Shown here: in pieces, positions 8,464 to 17,594 of the stretch | Layout: each line of letters begins with the position of its first letter | Position numbering within the stretch: the stretch's first letter is position 1 | Source: Xylanimonas cellulosilytica DSM 15894 | GTDB taxonomy: Bacteria; Actinomycetota; Actinomycetes; Actinomycetales; Cellulomonadaceae | DNA length: 64,000 bases | NCBI RefSeq assembly: GCF_000024965.1 | Contig: NC_013530.1 | Coordinates: 310,001-374,000 of the forward strand | Reading direction: 5' to 3' | Made by a program: the position numbers and the translations under genes | The notes under the pieces: model-generated | The model's input: only the letters and a program-made list of their open reading frames with translations | Told to the model about the DNA's origin: nothing | Databases searched by the model: none

Positions 8464-9461
8464 CCGCGACGGCATCCGCACCCCAGACCCGCGAGACCCG
8501 CACGCCCGTGCTGTCCCTGGACGCCGTGGACAAGGTCTACAAGGTCGGCACCTTCGGCTCCGGCGAGCTGCGGGCCGTGCGGTCCGCGAGCCTCGAGGTC
8601 CACGCCGGCGAGGTGGTCTCGCTCATCGGCGAGTCCGGCTCCGGCAAGTCGACCATCGGCAAGATGGTGCTGCACCTCGTCTCGACCGACGGCGGCACCA
8701 TGCGTGTCGGCGGGCAGGACGTCACCCGGCTGAAGCGGGGACGGCTGCGCGACTACTACCGCGACGTCCAGGGCGTCTTCCAGGACCCGTTCTCCTCCTT
8801 CAACCCGATCTACAAGGTGGACCGGGTGTTCGACACGGTGCGCCGCTCGTACTTCCCCAAGATCCGGCGCGCCGACTGGCACCTCAAGGTCGACGACGCC
8901 CTCGCCGCGGTGACCCTGCGCCCCGAGGAGATCCTGGGCAAGTTCCCGCACCAGCTCTCCGGCGGGCAGCTCCAACGGCTGCTGGTGGCGCGAGCGCTGC
9001 TGCTGGACCCCAAGCTGCTCGTGGCCGACGAGATCATCTCGATGCTCGACGCCTCGACCCGCGTGGACGTCCTCAACCTCCTCGTGGAGCTCAAGCACAA
9101 GGGCCTCGGCATCCTGTTCGTCACGCACGACCTCTCGCTGGGCAACTACGTCAGCGACCGCGTCGTGATCCTCTACCGCGGCCGCATCGTCGAGTCCGGC
9201 GAGACCCGCGAGGTGTTCGAGAACCCGCTGCACCCCTACACGCGCGACCTGCTCGCGTCCGTGCCGCAGCTCGACGCGACCTGGGCGGAGGTCGAGGCGC
9301 AGGAAGCCGTCCGCACCCGGCGCCTGGCCGGGACCTGCGTGTTCCACTCCCTGGCCCCGTCGGAGCCCGACGCCGCGGAGGGCCTCGCCCAGGTCACCGA
9401 CGGGCACCAGGTCGGCTGCTTCCGGCTCGGCGCCGACGATCCCTGCCCCCGACACGAATGA
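8460..9461 (+). CDS. ABC transporter ATP-binding protein, DppF/OppF type
   Basis: The second ATPase, 333 residues, beginning at an ATG that overlaps the previous stop codon (ATGA). Walker A is GESGSGKST, the signature is LSGGQLQR, and Walker B is VADEIISMLD. In this last motif the usual ADEP sequence is replaced by ADEI, keeping the catalytic Glu. The C-terminus has the family extension, here with only a CVFHSL remnant of the cysteine motif. Together with the other four proteins it completes a binding-protein-dependent importer. Confidence 0.92.
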   Translation: MTATASAPQTRETRTPVLSLDAVDKVYKVGTFGSGELRAVRSASLEVHAGEVVSLIGESGSGKSTIGKMVLHLVSTDGGTMRVGGQDVTRLKRGRLRDYYRDVQGVFQDPFSSFNPIYKVDRVFDTVRRSYFPKIRRADWHLKVDDALAAVTLRPEEILGKFPHQLSGGQLQRLLVARALLLDPKLLVADEIISMLDASTRVDVLNLLVELKHKGLGILFVTHDLSLGNYVSDRVVILYRGRIVESGETREVFENPLHPYTRDLLASVPQLDATWAEVEAQEAVRTRRLAGTCVFHSLAPSEPDAAEGLAQVTDGHQVGCFRLGADDPCPRHE

Positions 9462-9468
9462 GGTCCCT

Positions 9469-10713
9469 GTGCAAGGCAGCGGAGCCGGCCACGCGAACGC
9501 GCGGTCGACGATCATCGACGCCGTCCGCGCTGCCGGGGTGGTGTCGCGCACCGGCATCGTCCAGGCGACCGGGCTGACCGGGGCGACGGTCTCCAAGGAG
9601 GTCCGTGCCCTCCTCGACGAAGGTCTCCTCGTCGAGTCCGGCACGGCCCCGTCGACCGGCGGACGGTCCCAGGTGCTCCTGCAGCTCCAGCGCGCCAGCC
9701 GGTACGCGGCGGGCCTGCACCTCGACCACGACGGCGTCACGGCCGTGCTGCTCGACCTCGGCGGTGCCGTCGTCGCCGAGCAGCGGATGCGCTGGGTCGG
9801 CGCCGCGGAACCGGCCGTCGTCGTCGACTCCATGATCGAGCGGCTCGGCGCGATGCTGCGCGGCGTCGGCGCGGAACGCGAGCGCCTCCTCGGCATCGGC
9901 GTCGTGGCCCCCGGCCCCGTGACCCCGGGCGAGGGCATCGTCGCGTCCCGGCCCGCGCTGCGCGAATGGGTGCGGTTCCCGTTCGCGGAACGGCTCAGCC
10001 GCACGGCCGGGCTGCCCGTCATCGTCGACAACGACGCGACCGCCTCCGCCGTCGGCGAGCTGTGGACGGGCGGCGCTCGCGGCTCGAACGTGTTCACCGC
10101 GCTCTACATGGCCACCGGCATCGGCTCGGGCACCGTCGTCGACGGCGTCCCGTACCGGGGCGCGAGCCTGACCGTCGGGGAGATCGGGCACGTGTGCATC
10201 GACCTGGCGGGCCCGGAGTGCTGGTGCGGCAACGTCGGGTGCCTCGAGGCGGTCGCCGGGCCCAGCGCCGTCGTCGCCGAGGGGCGGGCCGCCGGGCTGA
10301 TGCTGCCCGAACGTCTCACGGTGGCCGAGGCGTTCGCCGAGGTCGTCTCCCTCGCCCGGCGGGGCGACGGCGTCGCCGTCGACATCGTGCAGCGGTCGGC
10401 CCAGCACCTCGCCGTCGCCGCGCAGACCCTGTGCACCCTCATGGCCGTCGACCTGGTCGTGCTGACCGGCGCGAGCTTCGGCGTGGCGGGCGACCTGTAC
10501 CTGCCGACGGTGCGGGAACGGGTCCGCTCGTCGTTCCTGGCGCACGCGTCGGGGACGGTCCGCGTCGAGGTCTCCCAGCAGGCCCGGCGCGCCCCGGCCG
10601 TCGGGGCGGCCGCGCTCGTCCTGCAGGACGCGCTCGTGCCCCGTTCGTTCAGCACCCGGCTCGCGCTCCCGAGCGCAGAGCCGTCCGCCCTCGTCCCCGG
10701 AGAGTCACGATGA
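9469..10713 (+). CDS. ROK-family transcriptional repressor
   Basis: A 414-residue regulator with an N-terminal winged helix-turn-helix (SRTGIVQATGLTGATVSKEV, about residues 26-45) and a C-terminal sugar-kinase-like ROK domain. The zinc-binding motif CWCGNVGCLE and an IVDNDATA sugar-site segment are present. The start is GTG, 7 nt after the ATPase stop. ROK repressors release DNA on binding a sugar; here the inducer is likely mannose, mannobiose or a related sugar. The TTCTTT-N7-AAAGAA palindrome at the operon promoter is a plausible target. The stop overlaps the beta-mannosidase start. Confidence 0.9.
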   Translation: MQGSGAGHANARSTIIDAVRAAGVVSRTGIVQATGLTGATVSKEVRALLDEGLLVESGTAPSTGGRSQVLLQLQRASRYAAGLHLDHDGVTAVLLDLGGAVVAEQRMRWVGAAEPAVVVDSMIERLGAMLRGVGAERERLLGIGVVAPGPVTPGEGIVASRPALREWVRFPFAERLSRTAGLPVIVDNDATASAVGELWTGGARGSNVFTALYMATGIGSGTVVDGVPYRGASLTVGEIGHVCIDLAGPECWCGNVGCLEAVAGPSAVVAEGRAAGLMLPERLTVAEAFAEVVSLARRGDGVAVDIVQRSAQHLAVAAQTLCTLMAVDLVVLTGASFGVAGDLYLPTVRERVRSSFLAHASGTVRVEVSQQARRAPAVGAAALVLQDALVPRSFSTRLALPSAEPSALVPGESR

Positions 10714-13241
10714 CGTTCGTCCCCGCCACCTTCCGCCCGCTGCACGACGGGTGGTCCGTGACCGCCGTCGAAGGACCTGTGCCCGACGACGCCGTCGGAG
10801 CGCTCGCGGCCGGGATCCCGGCGGTCGTGCCCGGCGAGGCGCACCTGGACCTGCTGGCCGCGGGCCTGATCGCGGACCCGTTCGACGGCGACAACGAGGC
10901 CGCGCAGCAGTGGATCGGTGACACGTCGTGGCGGTTCGCGACCACGTTCGAGTGGGCACCCGACGGCGAGACCCGCCACGACCTGGTGGCGTACGGCCTG
11001 GACACGGTCGCGCGGGTGGAGCTCAACGGCGTCGTCGTCGCCACCACGCAGAACATGCACCGGTCGTACCGCTGGGACGTGCGCCCGCTGCTGCGTGCGG
11101 GGGCGAACACGCTGACGGTGACGTTCGCGGCGCCGGTCCCGGAGGCGGCCGCGCGGGCCGAGCGCAACGGCGCGCTGCCGCGCGTGAACCACCACGAGTA
11201 CAACCAGCTCCGCAAGATGGCGTGCTCCTTCGGGTGGGACTGGGGGATCGACGTCGCAGGCGCGGGGATCTGGAAGCCGATCGGCCTGGACTCGTGGTCG
11301 GGGGCGCGGATCGCCGCGGTGCGTCCGTTGGTGGATGTCGACGACGACGGCGTGGGGCTGCTGACCGCGCACGTGGAGGTGGAGCGCGCGACCGGGGACG
11401 AGGCGGTGCCGGTCACGGTCACGCTGACCCCGCCGTCGGGCGGTGCCGCCCTGACGGCGACAGCGGTGGTCCCGGCGGGGACGACGTCGACGGCGGTGGT
11501 CGTGCGGGTGCCTGACGTGGCGGTGTGGTGGCCCGTGGGTCACGGCGACCAGCCGCTGTACGGCGTCGACGTCGTGGCGGGTGACGCGTCGTGGGCGGGC
11601 CGGGTCGGCTTCCGCACGGTCGCCGTCGACACCTCCGACGACGCCGCGGGTGCCGGGTTCGTGCTGCGGGTCAACGGGGAGCCGGTCGAGGTCCGCGGGG
11701 TGAACTGGATCCCGGACCACGCGTTCCTCACGAAGGTGACCCGGGAGCGGTACGCCCGCGGCATCGACGACGCCCTGGGCGCGAACGTGAACCTGCTGCG
11801 CGTGTGGGGTGGCGGCATCTACGAGGACGACGACCTGTACGACCTCGCGGACGAGGCCGGCATCCTGGTCTGGCAGGACTTCCTGTTCGCGTGCGCGGCA
11901 TACGCGGAGGACGCCGAGACGTGGGCGGAGGTCGAGGCCGAGGCGCGCGAGAACGTGACCCGTCTGTCCCCGCACCCGTCGCTGGTGATCTGGAACGGGA
12001 ACAACGAGAACACGTGGGGGTCGGTGGACTGGGGCTGGGGCGGCCGGCTCGCGGGCCGGGCGTGGGGCGACGGGTACTACACCCGCCTGCTGCCGGGCAT
12101 CCTGGCCGAGCTGGACCCGACGAGGTTCTACTCCCCGGCGTCCCCGTTCTCGTTCGGCCCGTACCGGCACCCGAACGACGAACGGTTCGGCACGATGCAC
12201 GTCTGGGACGTGTGGAACCGCGCGGACTACACGGTGTACCGGGACTACCGGCCGCGGTTCGTCAGCGAGTTCGGGTTCCAGGCCCCGCCCGCCTGGTCCA
12301 CCCTCACGGCGGTGGTGCACGACCAGCCGCTGGACCCGTTCGGGCCGCAGATGCTGGTGCACCAGAAGGCCAACCTGGGCAACAAGAAGCTGGAGCGCGG
12401 CTGGCAGGGCCACCTGCCGGACCCGACCAGCATCGAGGACTGGCACTGGACCACCCAGCTCAACCAGGCCCACGCGATCCGGTTCGGCATCGCGCACTTC
12501 CGGTCCCTGACCCCGCACTGCACGGGCGCGGTGCTGTGGCAGCTCAACGACAACTGGCCCGTGATGTCCTGGGCGGCCGTGGACCACGCCGGGCACCGCA
12601 AGCCGCTGTGGTTCGCGTTGCGGGACGTGTTCTCCCCGCGCCTGGCCACCCTCCAGCCGCGCGCGTCCCAGCACGCGATCGACACGGCGTGGGAGGGCCT
12701 GGCCCCCGACCCCGACATCACCGCCCTGGTCCTGGTCAACGACACCGCCGAGCCGTTCACGGGCACGTTCACCGCGACCCGGCAACGCTTCGACGGCACG
12801 GTGCTCGCCACCGCGACCCTGCCCGCGGCCGTCCCCGCCCGTGGCGCCGTCGACGTCGTGCTGCCCGCCGACGTCGCCACCTTCGACGACGCCGCGTGCG
12901 AGGTCGTCGTCGTCACGCCCGACGACGCGGACAGCGGCTTCGCGACCGCGTTCCTCGACGGCGCCGACGTCGTCGGGCAGGCGCTCGACCCCGACGCCCT
13001 GACGGTCGACGCCCACGCCGTCGACGGGGGAGTGGAGCTGCGGCTGACCGCACGGTCCTACGTGCGCGACGTGTTCGTGCACGCCGACAAGGTGGACCCG
13101 GCCGCGCGCACGAGCGCCGGGCTGATGTCGCTTCCGGCGGGTGCGTCGGCGACGATCGTGGTGGACACCGCCTCCGACGCCGCCCCGGCGGCCTTCGCGG
13201 GCACCGTCCGCACCGCGAACGACCTGACTGGAAAGGGCTGA
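10710..13241 (+). CDS. Beta-mannosidase, glycoside hydrolase family 2
   Basis: An 843-residue cytoplasmic exo-enzyme that removes mannose from the non-reducing end of beta-mannosides. It has the GH2 order: sugar-binding jelly roll, immunoglobulin-like domain, TIM barrel, and C-terminal sandwich domains. The barrel shows WNGNNENTWG with the acid/base Glu near residue 432 and FVSEFGFQ with the nucleophile Glu near residue 520; the Trp-rich surroundings are those of beta-mannosidases rather than beta-galactosidases. There is no signal peptide, so substrates must be imported, presumably by the preceding transporter. It starts at an ATG overlapping the ROK stop. Confidence 0.92.
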   Translation: MTFVPATFRPLHDGWSVTAVEGPVPDDAVGALAAGIPAVVPGEAHLDLLAAGLIADPFDGDNEAAQQWIGDTSWRFATTFEWAPDGETRHDLVAYGLDTVARVELNGVVVATTQNMHRSYRWDVRPLLRAGANTLTVTFAAPVPEAAARAERNGALPRVNHHEYNQLRKMACSFGWDWGIDVAGAGIWKPIGLDSWSGARIAAVRPLVDVDDDGVGLLTAHVEVERATGDEAVPVTVTLTPPSGGAALTATAVVPAGTTSTAVVVRVPDVAVWWPVGHGDQPLYGVDVVAGDASWAGRVGFRTVAVDTSDDAAGAGFVLRVNGEPVEVRGVNWIPDHAFLTKVTRERYARGIDDALGANVNLLRVWGGGIYEDDDLYDLADEAGILVWQDFLFACAAYAEDAETWAEVEAEARENVTRLSPHPSLVIWNGNNENTWGSVDWGWGGRLAGRAWGDGYYTRLLPGILAELDPTRFYSPASPFSFGPYRHPNDERFGTMHVWDVWNRADYTVYRDYRPRFVSEFGFQAPPAWSTLTAVVHDQPLDPFGPQMLVHQKANLGNKKLERGWQGHLPDPTSIEDWHWTTQLNQAHAIRFGIAHFRSLTPHCTGAVLWQLNDNWPVMSWAAVDHAGHRKPLWFALRDVFSPRLATLQPRASQHAIDTAWEGLAPDPDITALVLVNDTAEPFTGTFTATRQRFDGTVLATATLPAAVPARGAVDVVLPADVATFDDAACEVVVVTPDDADSGFATAFLDGADVVGQALDPDALTVDAHAVDGGVELRLTARSYVRDVFVHADKVDPAARTSAGLMSLPAGASATIVVDTASDAAPAAFAGTVRTANDLTGKG

Positions 13242-13242
13242 C

Positions 13243-14496
13243 ATGCCTGCGCACATCCCCTGGCCGCACCTTGCGTCGCACCGCACCTGGCTCGACGACG
13301 AGGCGCGGCGGCTGCTGGCCTTCGGGTCCGCGGCGGCGCTGCCCTCGACCGCCGGGACGGGCGGTGGGGCCGCGTACCTGGACGGCGCCGGGCGCCCCGA
13401 CCCGGCCCACGGCGTGCAGACCTGGATCACCGCGCGCACGGTGCACTCGTACAGCCTCGGGCACCTGCTGGGCGTCCCCGGCAGCGGCGCGGTCGCCGAC
13501 GCCGCCCTCGCCGGGCTGACCGGCGTGCTGCACGACGACGCGCACGGCGGGTGGTTCCACGCCGTCTCCACGGACGGCGAGCCCGACGTCGCGGCGGGCA
13601 AGTCCGCGTACGACCACGCGTTCGTGATGCTGGCCGGCGCCTCGGCGACGATCGCGGGGCGGCCTGGTGGGGCCGACCTGCTGGCGGAGGCGACGGCCGT
13701 GTACCTGGAGCGGTTCTGGGACGAGGAGACCGGACGCCCCGTCGACACCTGGGACGTGTCCTTCACCTCGCTCGACCCCTACCGCGGCCTGAACGCGACC
13801 ATGCACTCGGTCGAGGCGATGCTGACGGTGGCCGACGCGGTGCCCGACGCCGAGGCCGGCGCGTGGCGTGAGCGTGCGGCGCGGGCGGCGGCGTTCGTCG
13901 TGGAGCTCGCGGCGACGCACGACGGCCGCCTGCCCGAGCACTTCGGCCCCGACTGGGCGCCGGACCTGGAGCTCAACGCCGACCAGCCGGGCGACCAGTT
14001 CAAGCCGTACGGTGCGACCCCCGGCCACGGGCTGGAGTGGGCGCGGCTGCTGCTGCACCTGGAGGCGGTGTCCCCGGACCCGGCCCTGCTGGCCACGGCG
14101 GTCACGCTGTTCGACCGGGCCGTGGCGGACGCGTGGGCCCCCGACGGCGCCGACGGGTTCGTCTACACGACCGACTGGGCGGGTGCGCCCGTGGTGCGCA
14201 CCCGCATGCACTGGGTGGTCACCGAGGCCATCGCCACCGCGGCGGCCCTGGTCGAACGGACGGGCGACGCCCGGTTCGCGCGGTGGTATGCCACCTGGTG
14301 GGACTACGCGGCCCGGCACCTGATCGACCGGGAGGACGGCTCGTGGCACCACGAGCTCGACACCGCCAACCGGCCGGCGGCGACCGTGTGGCCCGGCAAG
14401 CCGGACGTCTACCACGCGCTCCAGGCCACGCTGATCCCCCGGCTCCCGCTGGCCCCGACGCTCGCCCGAGCCCTGCGCGAAGGACTGCTCCGATGA
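13243..14496 (+). CDS. AGE-family epimerase/isomerase, probable D-mannose isomerase
   Basis: A 417-residue (alpha/alpha)6-barrel protein of the N-acylglucosamine 2-epimerase family. Features include TWITARTVHSYSLGH near residue 60, MHWVVTEAI near residue 320 and SWHHELD near residue 367, supplying the Arg and His residues used for proton transfer in YihS/mannose isomerases. In this setting, mannose released by the upstream mannosidase would be isomerised to fructose and phosphorylated by the next gene's product. Cellobiose/mannobiose 2-epimerase activity is an alternative in the same family. The start lies one base after the previous stop and the end overlaps the kinase start. Confidence 0.8.
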   Translation: MPAHIPWPHLASHRTWLDDEARRLLAFGSAAALPSTAGTGGGAAYLDGAGRPDPAHGVQTWITARTVHSYSLGHLLGVPGSGAVADAALAGLTGVLHDDAHGGWFHAVSTDGEPDVAAGKSAYDHAFVMLAGASATIAGRPGGADLLAEATAVYLERFWDEETGRPVDTWDVSFTSLDPYRGLNATMHSVEAMLTVADAVPDAEAGAWRERAARAAAFVVELAATHDGRLPEHFGPDWAPDLELNADQPGDQFKPYGATPGHGLEWARLLLHLEAVSPDPALLATAVTLFDRAVADAWAPDGADGFVYTTDWAGAPVVRTRMHWVVTEAIATAAALVERTGDARFARWYATWWDYAARHLIDREDGSWHHELDTANRPAATVWPGKPDVYHALQATLIPRLPLAPTLARALREGLLR

Positions 14497-15479
14497 AGTT
14501 CGTGATCCTCGGCGAGGCGCTCGTCGACGTCGTGCCCGACAACGTCGATGCTGACGCCGCCGCACCGGACACCACAGCCCCAGACGCTGCCGCTGCCGCT
14601 GCCGCTGCCGCCGCCGCAGGCAGCACCCGGGACCTGCCGGGCGGCAGCCCTGCCAACGTGGCCGTCACGCTGGGCCGGCTCGGCCACCGCCCCACCCTGG
14701 TCACCGCGCTCGCCGACGACGCCCGCGGGGCGTTGGTGCGCGGCTGGCTGGAGGCGTCGGGGGTGGACGTGCAGGCGTCCGTGCCCGCCACGGGGCGCAC
14801 GTCGACGGCCGCCGTCGTGCTGGGGGCCGACGGCGGCGCGTCCTACGAGTTCGACCTCGACTGGTCGCTGCCCGCCGAGCAGGCCGCCGCCGTCGAGGGC
14901 GCCGACGTCGTGCACGCGGGTTCCATCGCGACCGTCCTGGCGCCGGGGGCCGACGTCGTCGAGGCCGCGCTGCGTGCCGCGCGCGGACACGCCCTCGTCT
15001 CCTTCGACCCCAACGCGCGCCCCGCGATCACGCCCGACGTCGCCGCGGTGCGCGTGCGCGTCGAGCGGCTGGTCGGGCTCGCCGACGTCGTCAAGGTCTC
15101 CGAGGAGGACCTCGACTGGTACCACCCCGGCACCGACCCGGTCGACACCGCGCGCGCGTGGGCGACCCAGGGCCCGGCGGTCGTCGTCGTCACCCTGGGC
15201 GGGGACGGCGCCGTCGTCGTCCGCGGCGACACGGTGGTGCGGGTGGCGGGCGTGAAGGTCGAGGTCGCGGACACCATCGGCGCGGGCGACACGTTCATGG
15301 GGGCGCTGCTCGACGCGCTCGCCGGGCTGGGCGCCCACGGGCCACAGGCCCGGTCCGTGCTGGAAGGGCTGACCCCCGAGCAGCTCGCGGAGGCGGCCTC
15401 CTGGGCGGCCCGGGCCGCCGCCGTCACGGTCTCCCGCCCGGGCGCGGACCCGCCGACCCGCGCCGAGCTCGCCGACTGA
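14493..15479 (+). CDS. PfkB-family carbohydrate kinase, probable fructokinase
   Basis: A 328-residue ribokinase-fold kinase. The N-terminal substrate motif GGSPANVAVTLGRLG and the C-terminal ATP/catalytic motif DTIGAGDTF (catalytic Asp in GAGD) are intact. It probably phosphorylates fructose from the mannose isomerase to fructose 6-phosphate and closes the pathway into glycolysis. Unusual is a low-complexity insert of about 27 residues between the first beta-strand and the GG motif, with 11 consecutive alanines encoded in part by (GCTGCC)4 at 14586-14609. The insert is in a loop and the rest of the enzyme is regular. Confidence 0.87.
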   Translation: MKFVILGEALVDVVPDNVDADAAAPDTTAPDAAAAAAAAAAAGSTRDLPGGSPANVAVTLGRLGHRPTLVTALADDARGALVRGWLEASGVDVQASVPATGRTSTAAVVLGADGGASYEFDLDWSLPAEQAAAVEGADVVHAGSIATVLAPGADVVEAALRAARGHALVSFDPNARPAITPDVAAVRVRVERLVGLADVVKVSEEDLDWYHPGTDPVDTARAWATQGPAVVVVTLGGDGAVVVRGDTVVRVAGVKVEVADTIGAGDTFMGALLDALAGLGAHGPQARSVLEGLTPEQLAEAASWAARAAAVTVSRPGADPPTRAELAD

Positions 15480-15488
15480 CGGCCGATG

Positions 15489-15507
15489 CCGGGGCCGAGC
15501 GGCCCGG
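15489..15507 (+). terminator. Probable terminator of the mannoside operon
   Basis: CCGGGGCC (15489-15496) pairs with GGCCCGG (15501-15507) around a GAGC loop, with one bulged G, 10 nt after the kinase stop. No U tail. It separates the sugar operon from the CorA leader. Confidence 0.45.
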
Positions 15508-15570
15508 AACGTCACACCACGAGCATGATTGGCGGAGCGAACCGGGACGCTCACCGGCCGGCATCGGGTC

Positions 15571-15576
15571 TAGACT
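15571..15576 (+). promoter_or_regulatory. Candidate -10 element of the corA leader
   Basis: TAGACT fits the TAnnnT pattern of actinobacterial -10 boxes. No convincing -35 hexamer sits at 17 bp. If used, the transcript would start near 15583 and carry a leader of about 180 nt before the channel gene. Confidence 0.35.
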
Positions 15577-15624
15577 GACCCGCGGCCCATCCAAGGGGCC
15601 CCGGGACGAAGGAGGTGGCACGCC

Positions 15625-15663
15625 ATGCGCAGCGAGCCCCCCAGTAGTCCCTGCCGCGGCTGA
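15625..15663 (+). CDS. Putative 12-codon leader peptide upstream of corA
   Basis: A short ORF encoding MRSEPPSSPCRG begins 8 nt after AAGGAGGT (15609-15616), one of the strongest ribosome-binding sites in the window. It ends 29 nt before a strong hairpin and 98 nt before the CorA start. The early acidic-proline run EPPSSP resembles the type of nascent sequence (as in MgtL of enteric bacteria) that destabilises ribosomes at low Mg2+. No homologue can be checked here, so a regulatory role is inferred from position, signal strength and composition. Confidence 0.45.
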   Translation: MRSEPPSSPCRG

Positions 15664-15692
15664 CGCCCGGCATTCCGCGACCCTTTCCCTCG

Positions 15693-15724
15693 CTTCGAGG
15701 GCACGCTGCCGTGTGCCCTCGAAG
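15693..15724 (+). promoter_or_regulatory. Strong hairpin in the corA leader (attenuator-like)
   Basis: Perfect 12-bp arms CTTCGAGGGCAC (15693-15704) and GTGCCCTCGAAG (15713-15724) enclose an 8-nt loop. A second, weaker GC hairpin follows around 15726-15744, just before the GGAGG of corA. There is no U run. The placement between a short ORF and the Mg2+ channel suggests a conditional terminator or ribosome-binding-site switch. Confidence 0.6.
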
Positions 15725-15761
15725 TGCGCGCCTCGACGCGCGCGCCCCCGCGGAGGTTCCC

Positions 15762-16874
15762 TTGGCCACCACCCTGCCCACCCGCACGTCCCGCCAGCTC
15801 CTGAGCGGCGTGCTGCGTTCCCGCCGCCGGCCCGACGGCGTCGCCCCCGTCGTCGACACGGTCCCGCCGCGCCGCCGCGCCCTCGTCACCTCGGCGATCT
15901 ACGACGACGGCGCCCGCACGTCGTCGCACGCCACGCTCGGCGAGACGTTCCGTGCGCTGCGCTCGCGCCCCGGCGGCATGGCGTGGATCGGCCTCGAGCG
16001 GCCCGACCCGCGCGAGCTCGCCTCGCTCGCCGCCGAGTTCGACCTGCACGCGCTCGCCGTCGAGGACGCCATCCAGGCCCACCAGCGCCCCAAGCTGGAG
16101 CGTTACGGCGACACCCTGTTCATCGTCCTGCACGCGGCCCGGTACGACGACGCTGCCGAGGAGGTCGAGTTCTCCGAGCTGCACGTGTTCGTGGGACCGG
16201 ACTTCGTGGTGACCGTGCGGCACGGCGCCTCGCCCAACCTGCCGGCGGTGCGCCGTCGTCTGGAGGCGGACCCCGTGATGCTCGCGCGCGGCCCTGAGGC
16301 GGTGCTGTACGCGATCCTCGACGCCGTCGTCGACGGGTACGCCCCCGTCGTCGCCGGCCTGGAGAACGACATCGACGAGATCGAGTCGCAGGTGTTCTCG
16401 ATGGGCGCGGAGGCGTCGCGGCGCATCTACGAGCTGTCGCGCGAGGTCGCGGACTTCCAGCGGGCCGTGCGCCCGCTGCGGCAGGTGCTGCACGCGCTCA
16501 CGAAGGGCTTCGCGAAGTACGAGGTGGACGAGGAGCAGCAGGCACGACTGCGCGACGTCGCGGACCACCTCACGGAGGTGGCCGAGCGGGTCGAGACCCA
16601 CCGCGGCGCCCTGCGCGACATCCTCACCGTCAACGCCACGCTCGTCGCGCAGCGGCAGAACGAGGAGGCCAAGGCGCAGAACGACGAGATCAAGAAGATC
16701 TCCTCCTGGGCCGCCATCCTCTTCGCGCCCACCGTCGTCGGCGGGATCTACGGCATGAACTTCGACGTCATGCCCGAGCTGCACTGGGCGTTCGGCTACC
16801 CGTTCGCGCTCGGGCTCATGCTCGCCGTCAGCGTGGTCCTGTGGGGAGTGTTCCGGCTGCGCCGCTGGATCTGA
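15762..16874 (+). CDS. corA: CorA-family magnesium/cobalt transport protein
   Basis: A 370-residue pentameric divalent-cation channel of the cytoplasmic membrane. The large cytoplasmic N-terminal domain and long stalk helix lead to two C-terminal membrane helices; the signature [11 protein letters not shown] contains the GMN selectivity filter and the MPEL loop. I place the start at TTG ([12 protein letters not shown]) because GGAGG lies at 15752-15756, five bases upstream; the frame is open further upstream through the leader hairpin, which is unlikely to be coding. Expression is probably controlled by the structured leader described separately. Confidence 0.9.
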   Translation: MATTLPTRTSRQLLSGVLRSRRRPDGVAPVVDTVPPRRRALVTSAIYDDGARTSSHATLGETFRALRSRPGGMAWIGLERPDPRELASLAAEFDLHALAVEDAIQAHQRPKLERYGDTLFIVLHAARYDDAAEEVEFSELHVFVGPDFVVTVRHGASPNLPAVRRRLEADPVMLARGPEAVLYAILDAVVDGYAPVVAGLENDIDEIESQVFSMGAEASRRIYELSREVADFQRAVRPLRQVLHALTKGFAKYEVDEEQQARLRDVADHLTEVAERVETHRGALRDILTVNATLVAQRQNEEAKAQNDEIKKISSWAAILFAPTVVGGIYGMNFDVMPELHWAFGYPFALGLMLAVSVVLWGVFRLRRWI

Positions 16875-16954
16875 CCGCTCGTCCGGACCTCACGAAGGAC
16901 CGGTTCCCCGAGCGGCATCTCGGAGGGTCAGAGGGGGCACGTAGGGTGGCGGGT

Positions 16955-17554
16955 GTGTATGAGGGCGCGGTTCAGGATCTGATCGACGAGCTCGGGCGAC
17001 TGCCTGGGGTCGGGCCGAAGAGTGCCCAGCGGATCGCGTTCCATCTGCTCGCGGCCGACGCCGGTGACGTGCGCCGCCTCGCGGACGCGCTCATCGAGGT
17101 CAAGGCGCGGGTGCGGTTCTGCGAGGTGTGCGGGAACGTCGCCGAGGCGGAGCGGTGCCGGGTGTGCGTCGACCCGCGGCGGTCCGACGACGTCATCTGC
17201 GTCGTCGAGGAACCCAAGGACGTCGTCGCCATCGAGCGCACGCGCGAGTTCCGCGGCCGGTACCACGTGCTCGGCGGCGCCATCAACCCGATCGAGAACG
17301 TAGGCCCCGACGACCTGCGCATCAAGGACCTGCTCTCGCGTCTGGCCGACGGCCGCGTGCAGGAGGTCATCCTCGCCACCGACCCGAACGTGGAGGGCGA
17401 GGCCACGGCCACCTACCTGGCCCGCCTCATCGGGCCGATGGGCGTCACAGTGTCCCGCCTCGCCTCCGGCTTGCCGGTCGGGGGAGACTTGGAGTACGCC
17501 GACGAGGTCACGCTCGGGCGGGCGTTCGAGGGACGCCGCGTCGTCGGACGTTGA
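16955..17554 (+). CDS. recR: Recombination mediator RecR
   Basis: A 199-residue ring-forming DNA-repair protein that acts with RecF/RecO to load RecA at gaps. It has the N-terminal helix-hairpin-helix [19 protein letters not shown], the zinc finger [16 protein letters not shown] near residues 55-70, and the Toprim domain from [10 protein letters not shown] to the [11 protein letters not shown] segment. I chose GTG at 16955 because it gives the family's usual M-Y-E start; another GTG at 16946 is in frame with GAGGGGG better spaced, so three extra residues are possible. dnaX is not seen upstream in this window. Confidence 0.95.
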   Translation: MYEGAVQDLIDELGRLPGVGPKSAQRIAFHLLAADAGDVRRLADALIEVKARVRFCEVCGNVAEAERCRVCVDPRRSDDVICVVEEPKDVVAIERTREFRGRYHVLGGAINPIENVGPDDLRIKDLLSRLADGRVQEVILATDPNVEGEATATYLARLIGPMGVTVSRLASGLPVGGDLEYADEVTLGRAFEGRRVVGR

Positions 17555-17594
17555 CCGGCCGAGCACTGCGGGACCCGGACGAAGGAGCAGGACG

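Noticed and set aside
10104-13766. 1220-codon open frame opposite the beta-mannosidase
   Set aside because: Antisense shadow of the ROK, GH2 and AGE genes; no domain, no ribosome-binding site and biased composition.
15711-15761. Upstream extension of CorA from an earlier in-frame start
   Set aside because: It runs through the 3' arm of the leader hairpin; the TTG at 15762 has GGAGG at proper spacing.
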